From: CAVZGO01 sp963774935 | Lineage (GTDB): Bacteria; Chloroflexota; Anaerolineae; Anaerolineales; UBA4823 | Direction: 5' to 3' | DNA: 64,000 nucleotides | NCBI GenBank assembly: GCA_963774935.1 | Contig: CAVZGO010000001.1 | Coordinates: 124,001 to 188,000, forward strand | Shown: one piece after another, positions 18,204 to 29,202 of the stretch | Numbering within the stretch: position 1 is the stretch's first letter | How the letters are laid out: the number at the start of each line of letters is the position of its first letter | Notes under the pieces: model-generated | Database searches by the model: none | The model's input: the letters and a program-made list of their open reading frames with translations, nothing else | Told to the model about the DNA's origin: nothing | Program-made: the position numbers and the translations under genes

Positions 18204-19043
18204 TTAATCAGCTTTCTGTCGGCGAAACTTTTCAGAAAGAGCTGCTGTGCCAGGACCCAGATAAGCCTCGATGACTTTTGGATCGGATTGAATCTCTGAA
18301 GGCGTACCTCGAGCGATGATTTCACCAAAATCCATCACCGTTATCGTCTCACAGATGCCCATTACCACCCGCATCTGGTGCTCGATCAATAAAATAGTTA
18401 AATCGAAGCGTTCACGAATGAAATGGATCAAATCCATCAATTGGACAGATTCGGCCGGATTCATCCCTGCGGCAGGCTCATCGAGCAGGAGCAGCTTTGG
18501 TTCTGCAGCCAGCGCACGAGCGATTTCGAGACGGCGCTGCTCGCCGTAGGGAAGGTTTTTGGCAATTTCTCCCTGGCGGTCTTCCATATGGAAGACACTT
18601 AGAAATTCCTGCGCTTTTTCGGTCAGCAGTTTTTCCTTTGCACCAAACCGCCGATTGGTTAGAATGCTGTCCATCACGGAATAATCTGCATGGGTGTGAT
18701 AAGCAATGCGCACATTATCCAGGACAGTCAAATTTTGGAATAGGCGAATGTTTTGGAATGTACGAGCGATGCCAAGCTGGTTAATTTCGAATGGCTCTAG
18801 CCCAGTTATTTCTTCATTTTGCAAAAATATTCGACCAGCTGTTGGAAGATACACACCGGTGATCATGTTGAAAACTGTGGTTTTCCCAGCACCGTTGGGA
18901 CCAATCAATCCTTGCAAATCGTGTGGACGAATAGTCACGTTAAAATTATTGACCGCACGCAATCCACCAAACTGCATGCTGAGATCGCCAATTTCAAGGA
19001 TAGCCGGGCGGTCATTCGTTGTGGCAGTGTTTACATCTATCAT
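18204..19043 (-). CDS. livG: Branched-chain amino-acid type ABC transporter ATPase LivG
   Basis: A 279-residue ATPase: Walker A GPNGAGKTTVFNMITG, signature LPYGEQRRLEIARALA, Walker B LLLLDEPAAGMNP and the LivG-type GIARTFQNIRLF segment. The C-terminus includes VIEAYLG, typical of this family. Its ATG overlaps the livM stop by four bases (ATGA), so translation is coupled. livF begins 10 bp after its stop. Confidence 0.95.
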   Translation of the reverse strand: MIDVNTATTNDRPAILEIGDLSMQFGGLRAVNNFNVTIRPHDLQGLIGPNGAGKTTVFNMITGVYLPTAGRIFLQNEEITGLEPFEINQLGIARTFQNIRLFQNLTVLDNVRIAYHTHADYSVMDSILTNRRFGAKEKLLTEKAQEFLSVFHMEDRQGEIAKNLPYGEQRRLEIARALAAEPKLLLLDEPAAGMNPAESVQLMDLIHFIRERFDLTILLIEHQMRVVMGICETITVMDFGEIIARGTPSEIQSDPKVIEAYLGPGTAALSEKFRRQKAD

Positions 19044-20341
19044 TGAGCCGCCTCCTGGGTTCCATTGGGATCACTGCTGGTCGGTTCCAGGTCGACTTGC
19101 TGAAGCTCTTGGATTTTCTTTTTCGAGATGAGCATCGGGGGTAATAGCTGGCGTAAATAGGGCATCTCATAATCACCCATTAAACCTTTTGGCCGCAACA
19201 GCATCACCAGGAGAAGAATTAATGGGTAAACCACAAAACGCCAGGTTTCAAATCCCTCGGGTAGTATTAAGCGCAGAAAACCTTCCAATATTAATGCCCA
19301 GGCAAAGGAAGCTGCCACGGTACCGGTCATGCTTCCCAATCCGCCCAAAACGATGATAATCATTGGATCGAAGGATTTGATAAAGTTGAAGGTGTTTGGG
19401 TGGAGAAAGCCGTTGATATGGGCATACAAGGCTCCACCTAAGCCTGCAAACAAGCTGCCCAGTACAAAAGCCATGGTTTTATAGTTGCCTACGTCGATGC
19501 CCATCGCTTTTGCGGCTATTTCATCCTCCCGTATAGAGACGATTGCTCGTCCATAACTTGAGTGAATCAGGTTACGCATCACTAAAACAACTATGAAAAG
19601 GAACAGGAAAATCCAGAACCAGGTGCTAATCTTTGGGATGCCAATCATACCCCGGGCACCTTTCATCTCCTCAAATCCAAGCATGGTGTCGGAGTTGTCC
19701 AGCAATACTTTGACGATGATAGTGAAACCCAGGGTAGCGATACCAAAGTAGTCGGAACCGAGGGTCAACACAGGCAAGCCAAAAAGGAAGCTGATGATGG
19801 CAGCTAGCACCCCGGCTAAAAGCACTGCGATGATGAAAACTAGTTGTAAAGCGAGCCCCTCTGGAAGTGCCCCCAGGAGTGAATTCAGCGCAGGCTCAAT
19901 AACCTTCCCTATCCATAACCCCAGTGCTCCTAAAGCGATAAAACCAAACAGGTAAAGTGCAAATGCTGACAGGGCATCCAGTCCGCGAATACGGCTGAAC
20001 ACCCGTCGCAGACCGAGAATAGCCATGCCACCAAACAGTACAACCATCAAAATTACTGTCAGACCCAGCGAGCTTTGGTCGTTATACCACCGGTAGGTAA
20101 TGTCTGCTGCCGTATATGCTCCGATGGCAAAAAAGCCCCACTGACCCAAGGAGAATTGACCGTTAAAACCGTAAATCAGGTTTAAGCCCAGGCTGACAAT
20201 GGCATAAACTCCGCCGATGCGAATGATCGTGTTCCAGAAGTCATTCAGCACATCCAGGCTGATGAGTAACTGAACAACCAGGAAGACCGCCAGCGCCCCA
20301 CCAAAGAAGATGATTTTATCGCGAGTTAAGAATTTACTCAT
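19040..20341 (-). CDS. livM: Branched-chain amino-acid type ABC permease LivM
   Basis: A 433-residue integral membrane permease with about ten hydrophobic helices. The conserved cytoplasmic EAA-like loop reads SIREDEIAAKAMGIDVGNYK, followed by LGSLFAGLGGALYAH. ATG 20341 is used; the frame continues upstream into livH without homology. A C-terminal cytoplasmic tail of about 30 residues is Gln/Glu-rich. It starts 4 bp after the livH stop and overlaps livG by 4 bp. Confidence 0.94.
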   Translation of the reverse strand: MSKFLTRDKIIFFGGALAVFLVVQLLISLDVLNDFWNTIIRIGGVYAIVSLGLNLIYGFNGQFSLGQWGFFAIGAYTAADITYRWYNDQSSLGLTVILMVVLFGGMAILGLRRVFSRIRGLDALSAFALYLFGFIALGALGLWIGKVIEPALNSLLGALPEGLALQLVFIIAVLLAGVLAAIISFLFGLPVLTLGSDYFGIATLGFTIIVKVLLDNSDTMLGFEEMKGARGMIGIPKISTWFWIFLFLFIVVLVMRNLIHSSYGRAIVSIREDEIAAKAMGIDVGNYKTMAFVLGSLFAGLGGALYAHINGFLHPNTFNFIKSFDPMIIIVLGGLGSMTGTVAASFAWALILEGFLRLILPEGFETWRFVVYPLILLLVMLLRPKGLMGDYEMPYLRQLLPPMLISKKKIQELQQVDLEPTSSDPNGTQEAAQ

Positions 20342-20345
20342 GGGA

Positions 20346-21434
20346 TTATGCCTTCTCACGCGTAGGCTCGCCAAAGATGCCGGTCGGTCGGACCAGCAGC
20401 ACCAGCACCAGGATGGTAAACGCAACGGCATCGCGCATTGGGGTTGAGATATAGGCTGCGCTGAGTACTTCCGCCTCTCCGATGATTAATGCGCCAACCA
20501 GAGCACCGGGGATACTGCCAATACCGCCAAGTACTGCTGCAACGAAAGCCTTTAAGCCAGGAATGATGCCCATAGCGAAATAAACTTGTTTAAAAGCCGT
20601 TGCATAGAGCACACCTGCTGCTCCGGCCAGGGCAGCACCGATGCCAAATGTTACAGAGATGATGCCATCGACGTTTATACCCATCAGACGGGAGGTGGGC
20701 TTGTCGTATGCGGACGCTCGCATCGCTTTTCCGGTGCGGGTGCGTCGAACGAAAAAGTTCAGGCTTAACATCAATAGCGTGGATATGACGATGATAATAA
20801 TTGATATATTCGAAATCGGAATTCCGCTGGAACCGATCGTCCAGTTTTTCACCGGAAATGGACGCTCATAGGTAATGAAGTTCGAAGTATAAACAAACGG
20901 TAACGCGCCAAAATATTCCAGAAAGAATGAAACACCAATCGCGGTAATAAGAGCAGAAATTCGTGGTGCAGTCCGCAGAGGTTTATAAGCGATACGTTCG
21001 ATAACAAATGCCAGAAATGCACACGTGACCATTGATAAAAGGATTACTGTGATCACTCCGATCACAGTGCTTAACCAAAGCGGGATCGAGGGAATCACCT
21101 TCGATGGCCAGGTGTTGCAGACCCCCAACGAGCAATTGCATAATAACTGGTAAAAGCTCCAACCATAAAAACATCACCGTGTGCAAAGTTAATCAAACGA
21201 ACGATGCCATACACCATGGTATATCCCAGGGCAATCAGCGCATAAACAAAGCCTAGCTGCAGGCCGTTCAGATACTTGTTCAACGAAAATTGCAGGATTT
21301 TCAGCGAAGGAAATTGCAAGTTTGTAAATCGCGGCGAGGGCGATCAGCGCCAGAAAAATACGCCCAATGACTTTCTTACGGATCACCCATTCAAATACGG
21401 TTGGCTTGCGAAGTGTCGTAGCAGATGAGCTCAT
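20346..21434 (-). pseudogene. livH: Branched-chain amino-acid type ABC permease LivH, two frameshifts
   Basis: A permease partner of LivM spread over three frames. The N-terminus starts at 21434 (MSSSATTLRKPTVFEW). The conserved YLNGLQLGFVYALIALGYT and RLINFAHGDVFMVGAF are in a second frame. The rest (VIERIAYKPLRTAPRISALI to GIFGEPTREKA) is in a third, ending at 20346. One extra base near 21274 and one missing base near 21130 explain it. Repaired length is about 362 residues with an extra N-terminal helix compared with usual LivH (about 300). Its partners are intact, so an assembly error is more likely than loss. Confidence 0.9.
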
Positions 21435-21458
21435 GCATCACCTCGATGGAATAATTTG

Positions 21459-21490
21459 GAAAGGGGGCGACCTGAACGGCCGCCCCCTTC
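21459..21490 (-). terminator. Hairpin between livK and livH (attenuator-like)
   Basis: A GC-rich 9-bp stem (21461-21469 with 21481-21489, loop of 11) lies between the binding-protein gene and livH, followed on the minus strand by a short T/A-rich stretch. Such hairpins commonly let the binding protein be made in excess of the permease. Confidence 0.6.
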
Positions 21491-21503
21491 TCTAACGAAA
21501 GGG

Positions 21504-22671
21504 TTACGGAGCAACTGATTCAACGAAATTCTTCGCTCCACCACTCACACCGATCACAACAGCACTTTTGATCGGATTGTGTTGGGCATCGAAGGTGATC
21601 GTTCCAGATACAGCGTCGTAGGAGATGCCAGCCAATGCCTCTGCAACCTTGGTGGTGTCATCTACACCGGCTTTCTCGATTGCGGCGAGCAAGATGTTGG
21701 TAGCGTCGTAGGCCAGGGTTGCCAGAGCATCGGGCACCTTGGGGTTGCCGTCGGCATCCTTGAACGCAGCTCCATATCTCGTCAACCATTCCTGAACGAT
21801 GGGACGAGTGTCGGCAGGATCATAGTGATTGGAGTAGAAACCACCTTCGGCAGCACTCACATCCAGGTCCGAAGAATCCCAGCCATCACCACCCATCATC
21901 GGCAGGGTGATGCCCTTGTCCTTGGCCTGAGCGCCAACCAGGTTGACGATGTTGTAGTAATCCGGCAGGTAAAGAACGTCTGCACCACTGTCCTTGACCT
22001 TGGTCAGGATCGCCGAGAAGTCCTGGTCAGTGGAGGTGTAGGTTTCCTTGCCAGCGATGGTTCCGCCCATTTCGGTAAAGGAAGCTTCGAACGCTTCAGC
22101 CAGGCCACGCACGTAGTCGTTGCCCTGGTCATACATGATGAAGGCATTTTTGAAGCCCTGACCCTGACCGAACTTTGCCATCACCTTGCCCTGGAAGGGG
22201 TCGATGAAGCAGGCGCGGAAGATGAATTGCTTGGTGTTGCCGTCTCCATCAACTGTTAAGGCTACATTGGTTGAGGTTGGGCTGATTTGAATAACGCCTT
22301 TGGAGTTGGCAATTTCCGATACCGGGATGGAAGCTTTCGAGCAAACTTCACCTACCAGATATTTCACGCCATCCTGAGCTGATAAGCTTGTTAGCTGCGT
22401 TAACGGCAGGGTCGGCTTCGCACTGGCTGTCTTCTACGATCAGCTCAATTTGTCGGCCGAGTACGCCGCCTTTTGCATTCCATTCCTGCACGGCCAGTTC
22501 GGTGCCTTCTTTGGTGGACTGACCGAAGGTGGGGACTGACCCGCTCAACGGTGCAAGCAAACCGAGCTTCAACGGTTCGGCTGCTGCTTCTTCCTCGCTG
22601 CCAGACTGACCGCATGCGGCCAGAACCATGGCAACCAATATCACAATGCTTAGTACTTTGTACAGTTTCAT
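21504..22671 (-). CDS. livK: Solute-binding lipoprotein of the Liv-type transporter (one frameshift)
   Basis: A periplasmic-type binding protein, Leu/Ile/Val-binding (type I) fold, about 388 residues after repair. The start has a lipoprotein signal (VLAAC, Cys near residue 20), then LKLGLLAPLSGSVPTFGQS. The second part, from about 22374, resumes with VKYLVGEVCSKASIPVSEIA and runs to the stop at 21504. One extra G near 22374 (CAGGAT instead of CAGAT) breaks the frame. As the first gene of the operon it is expressed before the hairpin at 21459. Confidence 0.92.
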
Positions 22672-23210
22672 CTTCTATCTCCTCATAGTCAATGTTAAGT
22701 CTTGCCTGTATCACTCAGGCTTTATTTTTTTCCATACTACTTGTATCTATCTGGTGGCATCAAAAAATGCCTCTGCCTTTGTAACCACCTCCTCTCACTA
22801 TCTTTTACCTACATTTCATTCTAGTCAACTTTCAGCTACACACAGAAAAATCTGATTGACGTAGAGACCCGGTCAAAAACCAGGGGGAAACTTAATTAGT
22901 GAAAAAAACCTGGGGGTTTTGGCGAATTAACCAGGATGCGCTGCAGTGAGTCGGTGCAAAACTGGGTTCCATGGTTTGCAGAGTATTAGGTCAGGGATAA
23001 AAACAACACCTACAGATTCGGTATATGATATTCTAAGTAATGGGGGTTTGTCAATGGTTTTGTGAAAATTAATATAAAATAAACGGTCGAAATAAAATAA
23101 ATGGGATAAAATTCCAATTATGCAATCTTACATGCTTAAAGACGAAAACACACAACGAATTATTCAGGCGAGCCAAATGCATCCCAAATATCTCGTATGG
23201 TAAAATTGTT
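22672..23210. other. Divergent intergenic region without a gene
   Basis: About 540 bp between the minus-strand liv operon and the plus-strand membrane-protein gene. It is AT-rich and must hold promoters in both directions. TTGACT on the minus strand near 22825-22830 and TTGTCA followed by TATAAA near 23047-23080 are weak candidates. I find no TTATCCACA-like DnaA boxes, no RNA gene and no convincing open frame. Confidence 0.5.
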
Positions 23211-24225
23211 ATGTTAAGCATGAATACAGCCAAATCTCAAGCAATTCCAGCGCCACCGAACCTGATTCGTTCCTTAACGACAGGTTTTGAGGCTATAGCA
23301 AGCCACCTGTCCCTGTTATTGTTTCCAGTATTGCTGGATCTCTTCTTATGGTTTGGACCTCGCCTCAGAATAGTTGCTGTCATTCAAAATTATCTGGTAT
23401 GGGTAGAGAGACTAAACAGCCAGCAACCCGCCGAAATTACCTCTTTAATGGAGGTTAATCGTCAGTTGCTGGAGGAATTAGCGCAGCACTTGAATATATT
23501 CAGCGCCTTACGAAGTCTACCTGTTGGTGTACCGAGTTCTGATGGCAGGTCGTGCGGTCGCAGCGAACCCACTTGGAAAACCAGCGCTCATTGATCTACC
23601 AAGTTGGGGGACTGCGTTAATAGCGTTTGTCATATTGACCTTGTTTGGCCTTGGGATTGCATCGTTATATTTCACTCTGGTTGCCCAGGCAGCCCTATCA
23701 GGTAAGATCAATTGGCATGAAGCGCTGAAACGATGGCCGTGGAGCTCATTTCAGTTGCTACAACTCATTGCATTATCACTAGGAATTGCCATCGCGATTA
23801 TCGTACCTTTAAGCTGCATCTATTCATTTCTCTTAATGGGTGGCGCTGATATCGGTAGGATATTTTTATTCCTATATGGTATTGTGGTTTTCTGGTTGTT
23901 GTTCCCTTTAGTTCTCTCCCCTTTGGGTATCTTTGCATTTCAAGACAAGCTGCTGGCTTCGATCAGCAGAGGTGTACGACTGGCGCGGATGACAATGACC
24001 AACACGTTATTATTGGTCTTAGGAATTATCGTGCTCAGCTTTGGTTTGGATATGCTTTGGATGTCACCAAAAGAGACATCCTGGATGGCAATGGTGGGTG
24101 TTCTTGGGCATGCATTTGTGGCAGCCAGCCTGCTGGCAACATGTTTTGTATACTACCGCGATGCTGACCATTACGTAAGTCAAAAGAATTTATCCAGTAA
24201 GGTAGCCGGTATATCATCCGATTGA
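23211..24225 (+). CDS. Conserved polytopic membrane protein (one frameshift)
   Basis: After repair the product is about 337 residues with roughly six hydrophobic helices, for example ALIAFVILTLFGLGIASLYF and LLQLIALSLGIAIAIIVPLS. The N-terminal part (23211 to about 23540) is in one frame and the rest in the next. Removing one T in GAGTTCTG near 23541 joins them. I do not recognise a functional family. It lies 57 bp upstream of gyrB on the same strand. Confidence 0.75.
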
Positions 24226-24282
24226 CATTATGGTGTAATAAGCTGATTGCAGCTTTTGATGTCAGGTGGGTGAGGAGGATTT

Positions 24283-26199
24283 GTGACAAGTAATCCGATC
24301 TCTTATGATGCGAAAGATATTCAAGTGCTGGAAGGACTTGAAGCCGTTCGCCGTCGCCCAGGTATGTATGTCGGTGGGACTGACTTAAAAGCGCTCCACC
24401 ACCTGGTCTATGAAGTCGTCGATAACTCTATTGATGAAGCATTAGCGGGCGTTTGTAATCGAATTGAAATCCGAATCCACCAGGATAACAGCGTTACCGT
24501 AATCGATAACGGCCGGGGAATTCCGGTTGATCTGCATCCCCAAATGCAAAAGCCTGCACTGGAAGTCGTGATGACCGTCTTACATGCTGGTGGAAAGTTC
24601 GGCGGTGGCGGTTATAAGGTATCAGGAGGCTTGCACGGTGTTGGAGTTTCCGCCGTGAACGCTCTTTCCGAGTGGTGTGAAGTACGCGTCAAAAGGGAAG
24701 GCAAACTACATTTTCAGCGCTATGAACGAGGCTACCCGACCGGTCCAGTGACAGTGATTGGAAAGATCGACCAGCATGAGACTGGAACAGAAACTACATT
24801 CAAATTCGACCCTGAGATATTTAAAACTGACCAGGATTATAAATTCGATACTCTGGTACAGCGTTTTCGTGAAATGGCGTTTGTTACACGTGGCGTTACC
24901 ATATTCTTCAAAGATGAACGCACTGATCGCCAGATGACCTTTTATTTTGAAGGAGGAATCACCTCCTTTGTTCGCTATTTGAACCGTAACCGCGAGGTTC
25001 TCCATCCAGTCGTACATGTGGAAAAAGAAGTCGATGGAATCACCATTGATGCCGCAATCCAATACACCGATGCCTATGCAGAATCTGTCTATGCATTCGC
25101 AAATACGATCAATACCATTGATGGCGGAACCCACCTTACCGGTTTACGGAATGCCTTAACCCGCACCATCAATGATTATGCTCGCCGCAACAGCTTATTA
25201 AAAGATGCTGATCCGAACTTCACAGGCGATGATACCCGTGAAGGACTTACAGCGATTATCAGCGTCAAGCACCCGGATCCGCAGTTCGAAAGCCAGACAA
25301 AAGTCAAGCTTATGAACCCGGAGGTTCAGACATTGAGCCAGCAAGTTGTGGGTGAAGCTTTCAAAACATTTTTAGAAGAAAACCCATCTGCCGGGAAGTC
25401 GATTATCTCCAAGTGTCTCACTTCTGCGCGGGCGCGCGACGCGGCACGAAAAGCGCGTGACCTGGTAATTCGAAAATCTGCATTGGAAAGCCTGACTCTG
25501 CCTGGTAAATTGGCGGATTGCTCGGAACGCGACGCACAGAAGACTGAGCTCTTTATTGTCGAAGGTGAGAGCGCAGGTGGAAGCGCGAAGCAAGGACGAG
25601 ACCGCCATTTCCAGGCGATTTTACCGCTCAGAGGGAAAATTCTAAACACAGAACGCGCCCGCCTCGATAAAATCCTGGCAAACAACGAAGTGAAGGCGTT
25701 AATCTCCGCCCTCGGCACCGGAATTGGAGAAAATTTTGATCTATCAGGATTGCGCTACGGCAAGGTAATTACGATGACGGATGCTGATGTGGATGGAAGC
25801 CATATCCGCACCCTGCTGCTTACCTTCTTCTTCCGATATATGCAGCCGCTGGTCGAAGAAGGTCACCTGTATATCGCTCAACCGCCATTATATCGACTCG
25901 CATATCGGGATAAAGTGCAATACGCGTATACAGATGCGGATAAGGATCGGATTATTAAAGGTTTGGGTGTTGACGTGGATAAGGTAAGTCTCTCACGTTA
26001 CAAAGGCCTCGGAGAGATGAATCCAGACCAGTTGTGGGAGACTACGATGAACCCTACCAACCGCACCCTGTTGCTTGTTACGATCGACGATGCAGCAGAA
26101 GCAGACCGGACATTCGACATGCTGATGGGAGCTACTGTCCCACCGCGTCGAAGATTCATCCAAACGCATGCACGGGAGGTTCGCAATTTAGATATTTAA
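24283..26199 (+). CDS. gyrB: DNA gyrase subunit B
   Basis: A 638-residue type II topoisomerase ATPase subunit. The GHKL ATP site shows DNSIDEALAG, DNGRGIPVDLHP and GGLHGVGVSAVNALS. The TOPRIM domain has EGESAGGSAKQGRD and MTDADVDGSHIRTLLLTF. The C-terminus ends RRRFIQTHAREVRNLDI. Length is normal for the short GyrB form. It starts with GTG at 24283, 5 bases after GGAGGA. gyrA is not in the window. Confidence 0.98.
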   Translation: MTSNPISYDAKDIQVLEGLEAVRRRPGMYVGGTDLKALHHLVYEVVDNSIDEALAGVCNRIEIRIHQDNSVTVIDNGRGIPVDLHPQMQKPALEVVMTVLHAGGKFGGGGYKVSGGLHGVGVSAVNALSEWCEVRVKREGKLHFQRYERGYPTGPVTVIGKIDQHETGTETTFKFDPEIFKTDQDYKFDTLVQRFREMAFVTRGVTIFFKDERTDRQMTFYFEGGITSFVRYLNRNREVLHPVVHVEKEVDGITIDAAIQYTDAYAESVYAFANTINTIDGGTHLTGLRNALTRTINDYARRNSLLKDADPNFTGDDTREGLTAIISVKHPDPQFESQTKVKLMNPEVQTLSQQVVGEAFKTFLEENPSAGKSIISKCLTSARARDAARKARDLVIRKSALESLTLPGKLADCSERDAQKTELFIVEGESAGGSAKQGRDRHFQAILPLRGKILNTERARLDKILANNEVKALISALGTGIGENFDLSGLRYGKVITMTDADVDGSHIRTLLLTFFFRYMQPLVEEGHLYIAQPPLYRLAYRDKVQYAYTDADKDRIIKGLGVDVDKVSLSRYKGLGEMNPDQLWETTMNPTNRTLLLVTIDDAAEADRTFDMLMGATVPPRRRFIQTHAREVRNLDI

Positions 26200-26261
26200 C
26201 AGATGATTAGTGGGTTAGTTCGCCACAGAACCAGGAATTATTTTTCAACAATAGCCTTTGG

Positions 26262-28527
26262 ATGGCCATGATTTTAGAGCGGGGTTCTCTGCTAAACAAT
26301 CGATATCGGATCGTCGAAATCCTTGGACAAGGTGGGATGGGGTCTGTATACAAGGCAATCGACGAAAACCTGGGCGTCGAGGTGGCGGTAAAAGATAATC
26401 TATTTACCACCGAAGAGTACGCGCGCCAGTTCCGTCGAGAAGCAGTTATCCTCGCCACCCTTCGCCACCCGAACCTGCCCAGAGTTACTGATCACTTTGT
26501 CATCGAAGGCCAGGGACAGTACCTCGTTATGGACTACATCGAGGGAGAAGATCTGCGCCAACGCATGGATCGCCTGGGCATGCTTCAAGATGATGAAATC
26601 ATAATCATCGGCGCAGCAATGTGCGACGCCTTGACTTATCTCTCCACCCGCAATCCACCAATCGTTCACAGAGATATTAAGCCCGGCAATGTGCGTATTT
26701 CACCAAATGGTCACATTTTCCTGGTAGATTTTGGTCTGGCAAAGAACTTAGGCAAGCAACAAACGACTGAGACCGGGGCGCGTGCCATGACCCCTGGATA
26801 CTCCCCTCCCGAGCAGTACGGGTCATCTCGAACCGACCGACGATCGGACATTTATTCGCTGGGTGCGACCTTATATGCTTCAGCCACCGGCTATATCCCC
26901 GAAGATGCCCTCAGCCGGGCAGTTGATTCTGTCGAGCTTACCCCTGTCAGGACACATAACTCGCGCATAGCACGCCGCCTGGCAAATGCAATCGAAAAAG
27001 CACTGGCGCTGCGTCCTGATGATCGTTTTCAGAATGCTGAAGAATTCAAACAAGCTCTATTGAATTCCAGCACGCCAACCCGGCGTGGTTTGGACGAATA
27101 CGTGATCTCGCCACCACCGGATCAGGCGGATCGTCCACTACCTGGTGACCATGCACTTATTCCTGCCGAGGTTGCCGGAAACCTGCCGCGCGTCGCAGAC
27201 CGCTCTTCTCCGCCAATCCCTGCTAAGTTAGGTCCATCTATCAGCTCATCACGGCCCAGACGCACCAGGCGACGGTCTACCCAGCTATTTTGGTGGCTGC
27301 TACTCCTGGTTGGTTTGGTTGTTGGCGGTTTCTTTCTGTATCGCCTATACGCATTAGAGAATTTCCCGAACGCAGATTTACAACAAACAGAAACCGCCGC
27401 CATTGAGCTAACAATGCTTGCAGGTCAACCAGGGAATGACCTGTTAACACCTGAGACACCCGGTGTAATCGCCAGCCCAACTCCTGAACCTCCTACTCCA
27501 ACGAGTACACCTACCGTTACGCTGACGCCCACAGCCACTGCGACTGCGACAGCGACTGCAACGCCTACACCGACGGTCACCCCTACCCCTCGTCCAACTC
27601 AAATGGGAGGTGGAACTGGTCAAATCGCCTTTGCCTCCGACCGGATCGAAGGTGTCTCACAAATATTTCTTGTGGATACAGATGGGAACAATCTGCGTCA
27701 GTTGACCTCCACGACCCAAGGCGCTTGCCAACCAACCTGGTCACCAGACGGCCGGCAGTTGCTGTTTATCTCACCTTGCGAACGGAATCAGGAAAGTTAT
27801 CCAAATGCGGCGCTCTTTTTGCTGACCAATCTTGACGATCCGAATATTATCAGCATTCAACCAATTCCTTTACCTACTCTTCCTGGCGGAGATTACGACC
27901 CGGCCTGGTCGCCTGACGGTCGCTTTATACTTATTTACTTCGCTTAGAGAATCAGGACGCCCTCGATTATATATTATGGATTACCTCAGTCCTGACAAGG
28001 TCACAACCTTATTATTCGAATCCTATTACCGCGATATGCAACCTGCCTGGTCGCCTGATGGATCGCAGATTACATTTGTTACGACACGCAAGGCTCTCCA
28101 ACAAATTTGGATTGCAAAAGCAAATGGAGATGATCAGGAGCGGCTTTCTAATATTTCCAACACGATATGTACAGCACCTTCCTGGTCACCAGACGGACAG
28201 GTTATTCTCTATACCCAAAATGAAGTTAATGTAGGGATTCCTCGTTTGGTATTACGCCAGATAATCCAACAAGTACCTGTTCCAGCCGGAACAGGTACAC
28301 CAACGACGGTGCCATTTGTACAACAGGAATTCTATATCACGGATGAGTCTATCCCCATGCGGGAAGGTCGGTATTCGCCCGATGGTTTATGGATTGTATA
28401 TGAAAGCTGGCCTAAGGGAGGAAATCATGAAGTATTTATCATGACTGTAAATGGTGCCCAGCGCCGGCAGATAACCGATGATCCGCGTAATGATTTCGAT
28501 CCTGCCTGGCGTCCGCAAGTCCGCTGA
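26262..28527 (+). CDS. Receptor-like Ser/Thr kinase with C-terminal TolB-type beta-propeller (one frameshift)
   Basis: The repaired length is about 754 residues. The kinase domain covers about 10-275: LGQGGMGSVYKAID, VAVKDNL, HRDIKPGNVRIS, LVDFGLAKN, SDIYSLGATLYA. A Pro-rich segment follows, then one transmembrane helix near 345-365 (FWWLLLLVGLVVGGFFLYRL) and a Thr/Pro stalk encoded at 27480-27600. The propeller repeats follow (GQIAFASDRIEG, PTWSPDGRQLLF, PAWSPDGSQITF). The frame breaks near 27932, where one extra base turns ATATTA-type coding into a stop; the second part runs to 28527. The outside propeller is a plausible ligand sensor. It follows gyrB by 62 bp. Confidence 0.88.
27480..27600 (+). 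repeat. Low-complexity Thr/Pro/Ala stalk repeat in the kinase gene
   Basis: A run of ACNGCN and ACNCCN codons encodes alternating TA and TP dipeptides between the transmembrane helix and the propeller. It forms an extended extracellular stalk and is prone to length variation. Confidence 0.75.
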
Positions 28528-28620
28528 CGAAGCGTTATATCGAGATATCTCTTCCTTAATCTTACCGATCTACCAATTAGCAGTCGATCTTCATAATTTC
28601 CCGGTGCTATAATTCAACCC

Positions 28621-29118
28621 ATGGAAATCTTCTTGATCATTACTGGCGTGGTATTACTGCTGGCAGGCAGACGGTTGTATTGGCTGTTGGTTGGATGGTG
28701 GGGTTTGTTGTTGGCTATACCCTGGCGACCAATTGGTTTAGCAATTCGGAACTATGGGTTGTTTGCTAATCGGCTTACTGGTCGGTGTCCTGTGGTGCAT
28801 GGCTTGCGCACATGCTTTTCAACATCTGATGATGTCAGTGGTAGGTTTCCTGGTTGGAGGGTGGGCTTTGCTTGCAGGTGGTCGCTGGTTAAAGCTGGGG
28901 AACAGTTTCCCAGATTGGGGGATATTTTTGGTTGGTGGTCTGATTGGATTGCTTCTGGTGGCTGTTGTTTTCGATTGGGCGTTATCTTGCTTTCTACAAT
29001 AGGAGGAGCATTATTAATTACCGAGAATATCGAGTTAAGCAGCAATATTTCGATGATTGCAACTATTGGGCTGGTAGTTGTAGGTATTCTGGTACAGCGA
29101 AAACTCTTTCACCATTGA
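28621..29118 (+). pseudogene. Small polytopic membrane protein scrambled by three indels
   Basis: A 165-codon frame stays open, but its middle is nonsense. The hydrophobic protein reads through three frames. It opens with MEIFLIITGVVLLLAGRRLY, continues as GFVVGYTLATNWFSNSELWV from about 28700, then LLIGLLVGV and FLVGGLIGLLLVAVVFDWA from about 28760. It ends with VILLSTIGGALLI from about 28980 back in the first frame. Three one-base deletions explain this. The repaired product is about 167 residues with four or five helices. I know no function. Confidence 0.6.
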
Positions 29119-29202
29119 TACAACAATAGATAAAGTAAAAATTCGCACTCATCTCTTCAAAACTTAATACGGTTTTATGGTTTCTTGGGTGACATATGTC
29201 AT

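Noticed and set aside
21579..22259. 226-codon plus-strand frame opposite livK
   Set aside because: Antisense shadow of the binding-protein gene, with Gly/Val/Asp-rich sequence and no motif.
22672..23210. Possible oriC in the large divergent intergenic region
   Set aside because: No TTATCCACA-like boxes, no dnaA, no AT-rich 13-mer series; only the strand switch suggests it.
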